Part shown: one piece after another, positions 1 to 6,926 of the stretch
Position numbering within the stretch: position 1 is the first letter of the stretch
How the letters are laid out: every line of letters begins with the position of its first letter
NCBI GenBank assembly: GCA_000715605.1
Contig: KL568555.1
Coordinates: 43,347-53,213, forward strand
Length of the DNA stretch: 9,867 nt
Reading direction: 5' to 3'
Source of the DNA: Streptomyces speibonae
GTDB taxonomy: Bacteria; Actinomycetota; Actinomycetes; Streptomycetales; Streptomycetaceae
Notes under the pieces: model-generated
Told to the model about the DNA's origin: nothing
What the model saw: the letters and a program-made list of their open reading frames with translations, nothing else
Databases searched by the model: none
Translations under genes and position numbers: made by a program

Positions 1-625
1 CCCGCCGCGAGAGTATCTGCGCCCGCGTGTACACCTGGGTGATGGGGGTCCGCAGCTCGTGGCTGGCGTCCGCGACGAAACGGCGCTGCCGGGCGAGCGC
101 CTCGGCCAGGGGCGCGACGGCCCGGCGGCCCAGGACCACACCCGTCGCCGCGGCCGCGATCAGCCCCAGCACCTCCGCGATGCCCAGGGCCCACCAGAGA
201 TACCTGCGGTCGGCGAGCTGGAACCGCATGTCGAAGACCGCCTGCACCACCGTGCCGTCCGCCCGGGCCTGCGTACGCACGAGGTAGACGGTATCGTTGC
301 GCAGTACGGTGCGCTCCACGGCCTGTCCGTCGTGACGCACCCGTTGCATGTCACCGCGCAGGGGGAAACCGGCCGGCGCGTTCGCGAGGGGCGTCACATC
401 GGAGGCGAACAGCCAGGTGCACACCGGCGGACTGTCCAGGTCACCGCGTGCGGCGCCGTAGCGCAGCTCCCGCCGTACCTGTTCGTTCTGTGCGTGGGTC
501 ATCGCGGTCTGCGTCACGCCGCCGACCACCGTGACGACGAGGGTGATGATGGCGCCGGTGATCAGGGAGATCCTCACCCGCGCACGCCGCACCGCCGCCC
601 ATTCCGCCGGCGGGGACGGTTTCAC
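1..625 (-). CDS. Two-component sensor histidine kinase, N-terminal part (runs off the window)
   Basis: Membrane sensor kinase expected to phosphorylate the response regulator encoded just upstream. The frame is open for 208 codons from a GTG at 625 to the window edge. Seen: a positively charged N-terminus, membrane segment 1 at about residues 17-38, an extracytoplasmic sensor region of about 100 residues (39-142), and membrane segment 2 at about 143-165. A very short HAMP-like linker follows, then the H-box FVADASHELRTP with the phospho-accepting histidine at residue 189. The dimerisation remainder and the ATP-binding HATPase domain lie outside the window. The GTG start overlaps the regulator's stop as GTGA, and a G-rich ribosome binding site (GGGGG) lies about 6 bases upstream, so the two are translationally coupled. 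The sensor region matches no ligand-binding fold I recognise, so the signal is unknown. Kinase identity is secure. Confidence 0.93.
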   Translation of the reverse strand, partial: MKPSPPAEWAAVRRARVRISLITGAIITLVVTVVGGVTQTAMTHAQNEQVRRELRYGAARGDLDSPPVCTWLFASDVTPLANAPAGFPLRGDMQRVRHDGQAVERTVLRNDTVYLVRTQARADGTVVQAVFDMRFQLADRRYLWWALGIAEVLGLIAAAATGVVLGRRAVAPLAEALARQRRFVADASHELRTPITQVYTRAQILSRR

Positions 626-1302
626 AGCGCCCCCAGGCGGTAGCCCAGGCCGCGGACCGTGCGCACCACCTGCCGGCCCAGCTTGCGGCGCAGGTAGTAG
701 ACGTAGGTGTCGACGATGGACGACGCGGGCGCCTCGTGGAAGACCGCACGGCGCAGCTCCGCCCGCGAGTACACCGTGCCGGGGCTGGAGGCCAGCACCC
801 ACAGCAGCTCGAACTCCCGCGCCGCCAGAGCGATCCGCTCCCCGTCGGCGAGTTCCACCTCCCGGCGGCCGACGTGCAGACTCGCCGAACCGATTCCCAG
901 CCGGTCGGCCGTCTCCAGTGCCCGGCGCCGCAGCGCTCGTAATCGGGCGTTGAACTCGTCGAGTTCGAAGGGCTTGACCAGGTAGTCGTCGGCTCCGGCG
1001 TCCAGGCCGTCGACCCGGTCGTGCACCGCTCCCATGGCGGTCAGCAGCATGACCGGTGTACGGACCGCACGGGACCGGAGACGGCCCAGCAGGTCCAGGC
1101 CGTCGAGCCCCGGCAGGCGGCGGTCGACGACCAGTACGTCGTACCGGCGGACGAGCCCCAGGTGCAGGCCCTGCTGGCCGTCCGTCGCGACGTCGACCGT
1201 GTACCCCTCGTCCCGCAGTACCTCGGAGAGCATGCCGCCCAACTCCCGGTCGTCCTCGACCAGCAGCAACCGCCGGGTTTCCTGCAGCTGAACCTGCGTC
1301 AC
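622..1302 (-). CDS. OmpR/PhoB-family response regulator
   Basis: DNA-binding transcription factor controlled by phosphorylation, 226 residues, the usual length for this family. Receiver domain at about 11-124: acidic pair E16/D17/D18, phospho-accepting D60 in VVDRRLPGLDG, conserved T88 and K110 in the YLVKPF motif. Winged-helix domain at about 137-225, with a recognition helix near VDTYVYYLRRKL and the wing motif VRTVRGLGYRLG. The GTG start at 1302 is supported by GAGGAG 8 bases upstream. It is first of a two-gene unit with the sensor kinase (4-base overlap). One residue, L121 in the linker, is encoded by TTA, the rarest leucine codon in Streptomyces, so its translation may depend on the bldA tRNA. 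Family assignment is certain; the target genes are unknown. Confidence 0.97.
   Translation of the reverse strand: MTQVQLQETRRLLLVEDDRELGGMLSEVLRDEGYTVDVATDGQQGLHLGLVRRYDVLVVDRRLPGLDGLDLLGRLRSRAVRTPVMLLTAMGAVHDRVDGLDAGADDYLVKPFELDEFNARLRALRRRALETADRLGIGSASLHVGRREVELADGERIALAAREFELLWVLASSPGTVYSRAELRRAVFHEAPASSIVDTYVYYLRRKLGRQVVRTVRGLGYRLGAL
940..942 (-). other. TTA leucine codon in the response regulator
   Basis: Reading the minus strand in frame, codon 121 is TTA (GCC CGA TTA CGA). I saw no other in-frame TTA by eye in the other genes of the window. In Streptomyces, TTA codons are decoded by the bldA tRNA and are concentrated in developmental and antibiotic-regulatory genes, so this is a possible translational control point. 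Confidence 0.85.
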
Positions 1303-1336
1303 GAGTCCCGCTCCTCACTGCCGTCACCAACTCACC

Positions 1337-1373
1337 GACGTCCCCAGTAGAACGCCTGGTTCACCGCTGTGAA
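1337..1373 (-). promoter_or_regulatory. Candidate ECF-type promoter with overlapping inverted repeat upstream of the response regulator
   Basis: On the minus strand, TGAACC (1363-1358) is followed by 17 bases and CGTC (1340-1337). This spacing is typical of ECF sigma factor promoters (GAAC / CGTC). It would start transcription near 1330, about 28 bases before the GTG. A perfect 5-base inverted repeat, TTCAC-N4-GTGAA (1360-1373), overlaps the -35 element and could be an operator, perhaps for the regulator itself. No good vegetative -10 was found in this gap. Seen as sequence only; promoter activity is inference. Confidence 0.3.
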
Positions 1374-1378
1374 AGGTG

Positions 1379-1408
1379 CGGCCGAAGGCCGGACGCGCCT
1401 GAGGGCGC
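1379..1408. terminator. Two small GC hairpins downstream of the TPR gene (weak terminator candidate)
   Basis: CGGCC-GAA-GGCCG (1379-1391) and GCGCC-TGAG-GGCGC (1395-1408) are adjacent 5-base-pair stems between the TPR gene and the two-component pair. There is no T tract, which is common for actinomycete terminators, but short GC stems also arise by chance in such DNA. They may separate the CHAT operon from the regulator operon. Confidence 0.25.
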
Positions 1409-1467
1409 CGGCCGGCCCGCTGTGCGTGGCTCCGGCGGTCCCCGAGCGTCGTTCGAAAGGCGGGCGG

Positions 1468-2928
1468 CTACCGGGCCCACTCGGTGCCGTAGAGAGCCAG
1501 ACCGGCGCGGTGTCTGGCCAGTTCGCGGACGGCGGGATGGCCGAAGCCCCAGCTTTCGATGATGTCCGCGAGCCATTCCTCGATCATCTGCTGCAACTCG
1601 GCCGCCCGCCTCTGCTTGGCGAGCAGGCCCATGACGGCGAAGACGGAGAGCAGGGTCTCCTGGTGCTTCCTGCCGAGCGAGCGCACACCCTCCCGCAGGC
1701 CGCGTTCGGCGGTCTCCAGCGCCCGGTCGTCCTGGCCGCGGATGTGGTGCACGAGGGAGAGGCGGTAGTGGGCCGAGACGACCAAAGGATGTCCCGGTCC
1801 CAGTTCCGCGCCTCCCAGGGCGATGACGCTGCCGAACTCCGACTCCGCCTCGTCCAGGCGCCCCTGGTTCCGCAGCATGGTGGCGCGGTGGAGCCGTACG
1901 CTCAGATTCCGCTGGGTGACGCGGCCGGGACCCTCGGAGGCGTGGGCGAGCATGCGCTCGGCGTCCTCCAGGCTCATGCCGTCGGTGTCCAGTCCGGCCT
2001 GCTCCTCGAGTGCGTCGGTGAGGGAGTGGCGTACGTCCAGGGTGTCCGGGTCGGTGGGGCCGAGGAACCGGTCGAAGTCGGGCGTGCACTCCTGCCAGAT
2101 CTCCACCGCTTCGGCGAGCCTGCCCGCCGTCCGCAGGATCACGGCGAGGTTGTGGCGTGCCATGAGGGTCATGCGGTCCCCCGGTCCCGACACCGCCGTG
2201 TGGTGGTCGATGAGCTGCCGGACGAGGGCGGCCGCGCGGTCGAACTCCCCCAGCCGCATGTACATGGCTCCGAGGTTCTGCCGGGCGTTCCACGCCTGGG
2301 GGTGGTCCTCGCCGTGGGCCGCCGATACGCCGGCGATCACCTGCTCCGCGAGCCGGGCGGCCCTGCGGACCTGACCGCACTGGTCGAGGACGGAGGCCAG
2401 CAGGGACCGGGCGCCCCACGTCCTCGCGTCGTCGGTGCCCACGTGCAGCTCGCAGGTGCGCACATAGCGCTCGGCCAGCGGCAGCGCCGGCTCGCTGATG
2501 CTCTGGTGGAGCAGGAGGACGATGACGCGGTTCAGCAGCATCGCGCCGCCGACGACGTCGTCCTCGGGACGGGTGAGCCCGGCCCAGTGGGCCAGGTGGG
2601 GCAGCAACGTCAGGCAGCGCGCCACTTCGCCGGGGGAGTCCCGCTCGCCGAGGTAGCGGCCCAGCGCCAGAACGGCGTCGACCTGGCTGTCGTCGTCGAG
2701 GCCGGACCGGACGGACTCGGCGGCCCGGGCATCGGGTACGAGGCCGCCGTCCGGGTGCGGTGCGACGAAGCCGGCCCGTACGAGTTCGGCGACCACGCCG
2801 TCCGGACCGTCCGGGCCGTCCGGGGACAGCGCCGCGACCAGGTCGTGGGGCACGTGCTCGGGGGCCAGCCAGACGGCCCGGCCCAGCAGTGTGCGTGCCG
2901 GTACGGAGAGTCGGTCGACGTCGGTCAT
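1468..2928 (-). CDS. TPR protein resembling an NTPase-less STAND (NB-ARC/FxSxx-type) C-terminal half
   Basis: Predicted soluble scaffold or sensor of 486 residues. Residues about 5-75 look like the degenerate winged-helix domain that follows the NTPase in actinobacterial NB-ARC/TPR proteins (ARTLLGRAVWLAPEHVPHDL, then a helix and AGFVAPHPDGGLV). Residues about 100-120 (LTLLPHLAHWAGL) match the short linker before the TPRs in those proteins. Kinesin-light-chain-like TPRs of about 42 residues follow, with the GxDHP-type turn repeated (GTDDART, GEDHPQAW, GPTDPDTL, GPGHPLVV, GRKHQETL), at about 146-300 and 340-470. There is no P-loop, Walker B or other NTPase motif. The ATG at 2928 lies 3 bases after the stop of the CHAT gene, so the two are co-translated. 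By inference it binds or controls the CHAT protease. The TPR call is strong, the STAND origin moderate, the function unknown. Confidence 0.88.
   Translation of the reverse strand: MTDVDRLSVPARTLLGRAVWLAPEHVPHDLVAALSPDGPDGPDGVVAELVRAGFVAPHPDGGLVPDARAAESVRSGLDDDSQVDAVLALGRYLGERDSPGEVARCLTLLPHLAHWAGLTRPEDDVVGGAMLLNRVIVLLLHQSISEPALPLAERYVRTCELHVGTDDARTWGARSLLASVLDQCGQVRRAARLAEQVIAGVSAAHGEDHPQAWNARQNLGAMYMRLGEFDRAAALVRQLIDHHTAVSGPGDRMTLMARHNLAVILRTAGRLAEAVEIWQECTPDFDRFLGPTDPDTLDVRHSLTDALEEQAGLDTDGMSLEDAERMLAHASEGPGRVTQRNLSVRLHRATMLRNQGRLDEAESEFGSVIALGGAELGPGHPLVVSAHYRLSLVHHIRGQDDRALETAERGLREGVRSLGRKHQETLLSVFAVMGLLAKQRRAAELQQMIEEWLADIIESWGFGHPAVRELARHRAGLALYGTEWAR
2798..2824. repeat. Three tandem copies of a 9-base unit
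   Basis: CCGTCCGGA/G is repeated three times head to tail inside the TPR gene, encoding a DGP-type tripeptide repeat in the loop at about residues 36-44 of the protein. Length changes here would stay in frame, so the loop could vary between strains without breaking the gene. Confidence 0.7.
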
Positions 2929-2931
2929 GTC

Positions 2932-5900
2932 TCAGGCCCCCACATGGACGAAGGAAGCCCACTTGGTGGGCGCGGCTCGGTACTGGGCGCGCAGTGACGA
3001 CACGGCGTCGTGCAGCGCCCGGGCGGCGTCGTCCGTCCGCGGCGGATGCGTGCCCCCGCCGGTGAGCCGGTCGTAGAACCGGTCGGACACGGCCGTGGCG
3101 ACGTCGTCGGCCACGGGCCACATCGCACCGACCACGTGCCGGAACCCCGCCTGCTGGAAGGCGGCCGTGATGTGCAGGGCCTCGTCCGCGAGCGCGGGGG
3201 CGATCTGGAAGGTGCTGCACGCCGACAGCACGGCGAGCTGACGCCCGGCGAGCCGCAGCCCCGCGAGGTCGGCCAGGGTCAGGGGGGACTCCTCGTGGTC
3301 CACCAGGAGGAGCCGGCTCCGGCCGGGGGCGTGGATATCGCTCTCGGCATGGCAGGCCAGATGGACGACCGAGTGCGACTGGAGCGCCTCGAGCACCTGG
3401 GCCCTCGTCGCCTCCGCCTTCTCCAGCAGCGTCGACTGCGGCACGTACCGGCGCACGGCCGCGATCTCCCGTTCCACCCCGCGCAACGGCTCCGCGGACG
3501 CCACCTCGGGCTGTGCGACGATCAGCGCCCGCTCGCCCTGATCCGTCCGGGGGATGCTCCGCGCGAAGTGCAGCGAGCGGAGACTGGTGGTGTACGACGA
3601 CACCACCCGGTCGAGTACGCCGTCCCCCTCGGCCGGCTGGGCCGCGTGCCAGGGGAGGTGGCCCAGGAAACCCACCGGGCACCACCACAGGCGGGGCCAT
3701 GTGCCCTCGGGCGCGGCGGTGAGGCCGAGGGCCTCGAGGACGGGACGGGCCGCCGCCTCCCAGAGCCAGTCGAGGGTGGCCCGCACCTCTCCCTGCGCCA
3801 GCAGCCGTACCCGGCCGGGATACCTGTCCTCGGTGGCGTACTCGCGGGCGGTCAGAAAGGTCAGTACCCGGTCGTGAGCCGTGGCGGTGTCGAGCCCGGG
3901 GAGCGGGAGCACCCGGACCGGTTCGGCGCTGTCGCCGGTGACCAGGAAAGCGTACCCGCCCTCGGTGGTCGACACCACCTCCACGACCGGGCCCTCGGCG
4001 GCCAGCAGGGCGAGGTCGGGGGAGTCCTCCTGGGGGACCAGTCCCTCCAGGCGCTGCCATTCCCTCATCAGCTCCGCGCGCTCGGCGACGATCTCGCGGT
4101 TCAGTTCCCTGCGTTCGTCCACGCCGCCCTGTGCGGCGCGGTCCTTGGCGTCCAGGGCGCGCAGCCGGTCCGCCAGCTCCTCGATCTCCGCCCTGACAGC
4201 GGCGTGTTCGGGAGCGAGGCGGAAACCGGCGCCGAGGTCCTGGAACAGGAGCCCGCGACAGTTCTCCAGCAACTCCAGGGTCCGCTCGGGCCGGCCGGAG
4301 CCGAGTCCGGTCAGCACGACCTCGTCGGTGAGCTCGGCGAACGTCCGCACCACGTGGGCCCGGTCGTCCCACAGCGCACCCGATGCCACGTTGAGACGGA
4401 GCAGTTCGACCGCTGTGGCGACGCGGTCGAGCGACTCGGGTTCGCTGTGGTCGGACAGCTGCAACTGGGCGACGGCGGCCTGCATGCGGACCCAGGGACG
4501 TATCTCCGCGGAGCCCGCGACGTGGGCCAGACCGGTGAGTGCGGCCCGCCGGTCGTCGTCGCCGTCGTCCATGCGGGCCAGTGCGCCGAGGGCACGCGCA
4601 CGTTCCAGTTCGGCGGTGTGGGCGATCCCTTTGACCAGCGTGCTCTCGTCGGCCCCGAGAATGTCCCCGGCGAGCGTGACGACGGAGCGCAGCAGGCCGG
4701 GGTCGCGCTCCGCCTCACCCAGCAGCCTTCTGGCGTGCATGAGTTCGTGGCGGGCGAAGTGGGCCCATCTCGGGTTGCCGGGTCCGGCGAGGGAGAGTGC
4801 CCGTTCGGCCGCCGTCACGGCCTGGCGGAGCGCGTCCGGCGTCTCCGGACGCTCCAGGACGTGGAGATCGGTGAGCATCCCGGCGAGTCCGCAGAGCAGA
4901 GTGATGCGAAGGCCGTCGGGCAGGCCGGGGATGTCGCTCGCCCGGCGCTGCAGGGCCAGGGCTTCGTGCAGCCGCGGACCGTCGGCCATGCGTGCGGCGT
5001 AGCGGTGCAGGACGCCGGCGTACTGGGCGAGTGCGGAGGCCCGCTGCACGTCGTCCGCGCCGTCCAGGCCGTCCACCGCGAGCCGCCCCTGGTGGACCGC
5101 CTCCCGCTGTGCTTCGGCGTCCCCCGTCACCTCGTAGAGCACACCGTGGGCCGAGGCCAGTGCGTGCCGGAAGAAGAACTCCTGGGAGGGGTCCAGGCGT
5201 GCGTTGAGGTCGAGGCCCGTGCGGGCCAGGGCGATGGCTTCGCGCGCCTCGGCGGCGGAGTGCGTCAGCTGGGCGTGCTGATGCAGGGCGGTGGACGCGG
5301 CCAGGGAAGCGTCCCGCCGGCCGGCGTCGTCCAGGGCCACGGCCAGGAGCCGGCGCGTCAGGTCGACCATGGCGGCCGGGTCCGGCGGCGCGTGCCCGTT
5401 CCGCGCCGGTGTGTTCTCGAGGTACCACGCGGCGTGCAGCACCGGGCTGTCGGCGTAGGTCTCCGTGCCCGGTTCGGGGAGGACCGACCGGCAGAACTCG
5501 GCGACCATGTCCCGGTGTCCGGGTTCCTGGAGCAGCCGCCCGAGCAGGGACCGGAGATTGCTGACGGCCGTCGTGCGCAGTTCCGGCGAGGAGCGCGCGA
5601 CCCGCAGGTACGTCTGGAGTGCTTCCCGGTACAGCTGCTCGTTCCCGGTGAGGCGTGCGCACTGGACGAGGGCGCTGCCCAGGTTCACCCCGTCCCTGCC
5701 GTCGGCGTCGGGGAGTCGGGCGGCCGCCCGGAAGCTCTCGACGGCCGCCCGCGCCGCGGCGGCATCGTCCAGTTCCGTGGCCAGGACGATCGCCTCCCTG
5801 CCGTGGTTGCGCAGGAAGAGCGGGCGCCCGGAGCTGTCCTCGGGGAGCAGCTCCAGGGCGATGCCGCAGACCTCGAACGCCTCGGCCGCCACCGACGTGT

Positions 5901-6459
5901 CCCGCGTCGCCGACCGCAGCTGGCACAGATGCACGCCCAGCGCGGAGATGATGTCGGCGTACTGGGGGTGCTCGGGGGTCGCCGACAGACGGCTGAGGCG
6001 CAAGACGTCGGCGACGAGGAGGAGATGGGGAACCTCGATCGAGGCCGGGGCACCGCGCATGGTCTCCAGTGCCAGGTCCCACCACACCAGCGGGTCGGTG
6101 GTGAACCCGGTGCTCGTGGAGAACAACTCACGTGGGTCCGTGCCCAGTCGGCGATAGAGGACTCGAAAGGGCGGTGGCAGTTTGTCCGGGGCCGTCACGC
6201 TCACCGCGGCGAGCAGGTGGGCCGCCGCCGCGGAGTCGCGGACACCGGAGGGGCTGCCCTGTTGTCTCAGGGCGCGATGGAAGAAGAACAAGCCGCAGGC
6301 GTGCAGCGCGGGCAGGTCGACGCCCGGGGCACGGTGACGGGCCAGGAGTGCCGCGGCCTCGGCCAGTGCCTCACGGGACAGCACCGTCTCCGCGTCGGCG
6401 CCGCTCGCCGCCATGGTGACGCGCCGCTGGACGCGCGCGAGAAGAACCTGCCGCATCAT
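2932..6459 (-). CDS. Large helical-repeat protein with C-terminal CHAT cysteine protease domain
   Basis: Predicted caspase/separase-like cysteine protease of 1175 residues. Residues about 60-750 are alpha-helical, TPR-like repeats rich in Ala/Leu/Arg. About 753-803 is a charged coiled-coil-like linker, as commonly seen before CHAT domains. The CHAT domain runs from about 825 to the end. It has the LWWCPVGFLGHLPWHAA motif (924-940), the catalytic His in VVHLACHAE (H1037) and the catalytic Cys in LAVLSACST (C1081), followed by AGFRHVVGAMWPV and the terminal WASFVHVGA. Both catalytic residues and the family spacing are intact, so it should be active. No signal peptide or membrane segment is seen, so it is cytoplasmic. 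I chose ATG 6459; the adjacent ATG at 6456 is equally possible, as GGGGGG just upstream suits it slightly better. A 25-codon upstream extension to 6534 would run into the divergent gene and is unlikely. Substrate and trigger are unknown. Confidence 0.94.
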   Translation of the reverse strand: MMRQVLLARVQRRVTMAASGADAETVLSREALAEAAALLARHRAPGVDLPALHACGLFFFHRALRQQGSPSGVRDSAAAAHLLAAVSVTAPDKLPPPFRVLYRRLGTDPRELFSTSTGFTTDPLVWWDLALETMRGAPASIEVPHLLLVADVLRLSRLSATPEHPQYADIISALGVHLCQLRSATRDTSVAAEAFEVCGIALELLPEDSSGRPLFLRNHGREAIVLATELDDAAAARAAVESFRAAARLPDADGRDGVNLGSALVQCARLTGNEQLYREALQTYLRVARSSPELRTTAVSNLRSLLGRLLQEPGHRDMVAEFCRSVLPEPGTETYADSPVLHAAWYLENTPARNGHAPPDPAAMVDLTRRLLAVALDDAGRRDASLAASTALHQHAQLTHSAAEAREAIALARTGLDLNARLDPSQEFFFRHALASAHGVLYEVTGDAEAQREAVHQGRLAVDGLDGADDVQRASALAQYAGVLHRYAARMADGPRLHEALALQRRASDIPGLPDGLRITLLCGLAGMLTDLHVLERPETPDALRQAVTAAERALSLAGPGNPRWAHFARHELMHARRLLGEAERDPGLLRSVVTLAGDILGADESTLVKGIAHTAELERARALGALARMDDGDDDRRAALTGLAHVAGSAEIRPWVRMQAAVAQLQLSDHSEPESLDRVATAVELLRLNVASGALWDDRAHVVRTFAELTDEVVLTGLGSGRPERTLELLENCRGLLFQDLGAGFRLAPEHAAVRAEIEELADRLRALDAKDRAAQGGVDERRELNREIVAERAELMREWQRLEGLVPQEDSPDLALLAAEGPVVEVVSTTEGGYAFLVTGDSAEPVRVLPLPGLDTATAHDRVLTFLTAREYATEDRYPGRVRLLAQGEVRATLDWLWEAAARPVLEALGLTAAPEGTWPRLWWCPVGFLGHLPWHAAQPAEGDGVLDRVVSSYTTSLRSLHFARSIPRTDQGERALIVAQPEVASAEPLRGVEREIAAVRRYVPQSTLLEKAEATRAQVLEALQSHSVVHLACHAESDIHAPGRSRLLLVDHEESPLTLADLAGLRLAGRQLAVLSACSTFQIAPALADEALHITAAFQQAGFRHVVGAMWPVADDVATAVSDRFYDRLTGGGTHPPRTDDAARALHDAVSSLRAQYRAAPTKWASFVHVGA

Positions 6460-6515
6460 GCCCCCCGTTGTTCTGTTCCGACGCCGTTCAGGGCGTGTCT
6501 CGGTACTCTCGGCCC
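6460..6515. promoter_or_regulatory. 56-base divergent intergenic region with candidate leaderless promoter and operator
   Basis: This space must hold or overlap the promoters of both the CHAT operon (minus) and the small-protein operon (plus). On the plus strand, TACTCT (6504-6509) fits a -10 box and ends 6 bases before GTG 6516, which would put the transcript start at the start codon (a leaderless mRNA, common in actinomycetes). No clear -35 is present. An inverted repeat ACGCC-N6-GGCGT (6481-6496) lies between the two starts and could bind a shared regulator. On the minus strand only the GGGGGG ribosome binding site (6461-6466) is evident. Confidence 0.35.
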
Positions 6516-6926
6516 GTGACCGATCACGCCACACCTCGCGACGATGATGCGGTATCCGTGGAACTGGCCGAGCGCGTACACCGATTGTGCCGGGAAAACG
6601 GCCGAAATGGCGATCTCGCGGACATGTTCGAAGAAGCCGGTGCCGAGGAACTGTTCGACACCTTCACCGCCCTGGTGCGGCAGGAGGACGCCGATCCGGA
6701 CCGGCTGGCGGCGGTGCTGGACGCCATCGACGAGGCCCTCGCCGCCATCGGCCTGCACGGACTCACCCGGCCGAACCGCTCATGGAGCCCGCTGCCCGGC
6801 GTGCGGCAGCGTGACCCCGAAGTCTTCTGCTACGTCTGCCCGTTGAAACGCTGCGACCGTGTGGAGTCCGCGGCGGCACGGTGCTCGCTCGCCGAACAGC
6901 CGCTCGAGCGGGTGCGGTTGGCCTGA
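6516..6926 (+). CDS. Small protein with C-terminal four-cysteine, zinc-ribbon-like motif
   Basis: 136 residues. The N-terminal part (about 12-82) is acidic and helical (VELAERVHRLCRENG; MFEEAGAEELFDTF; DRLAAVLDAIDEALAAIG), resembling a small helical adaptor. The C-terminal part holds C105-x2-C108-x4-C113-x9-C123 within EVFCYVCPLKRCDR and ARCSL, a pattern suited to binding one metal ion, probably zinc. From memory, similar CP-x3-C-x-R ribbon tails occur on small proteins near CHAT/TPR loci in actinomycetes. That is a recollection, not a search result. The GTG at 6516 has no Shine-Dalgarno sequence but has a -10-like element 6 bases upstream, which suits leaderless translation. A TTG further upstream at 6468 is less credible. 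The stop overlaps the next ATG by one base, so the products are probably made together. Function unknown. Confidence 0.72.
   Translation: MTDHATPRDDDAVSVELAERVHRLCRENGRNGDLADMFEEAGAEELFDTFTALVRQEDADPDRLAAVLDAIDEALAAIGLHGLTRPNRSWSPLPGVRQRDPEVFCYVCPLKRCDRVESAAARCSLAEQPLERVRLA

Noticed and set aside
1369..2997. 542-codon plus-strand frame opposite the TPR gene
   Set aside because: No recognisable motif, covers a well-supported TPR gene, and extends into both flanks without a ribosome binding site.
1361..4372. 1003-codon minus-strand frame overlapping the TPR and CHAT genes
   Set aside because: Arg/Pro/Gly-rich translation with no family features, in the wrong frame for both real genes; it is a shadow.
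3010..6519. Very long open frame on the plus strand, opposite the CHAT gene
   Set aside because: Its product is a low-complexity Gly/Arg/Gln/Val mix without domains, while the opposite strand encodes clear repeats and a CHAT active site. Long antisense frames are expected in DNA this GC-rich.
6460..6534. 25-codon N-terminal extension of the CHAT protein
   Set aside because: Arg-rich, lacks a ribosome binding site and overlaps the divergent gene; the GGGGGG followed by ATG ATG at 6459/6456 is the better start.
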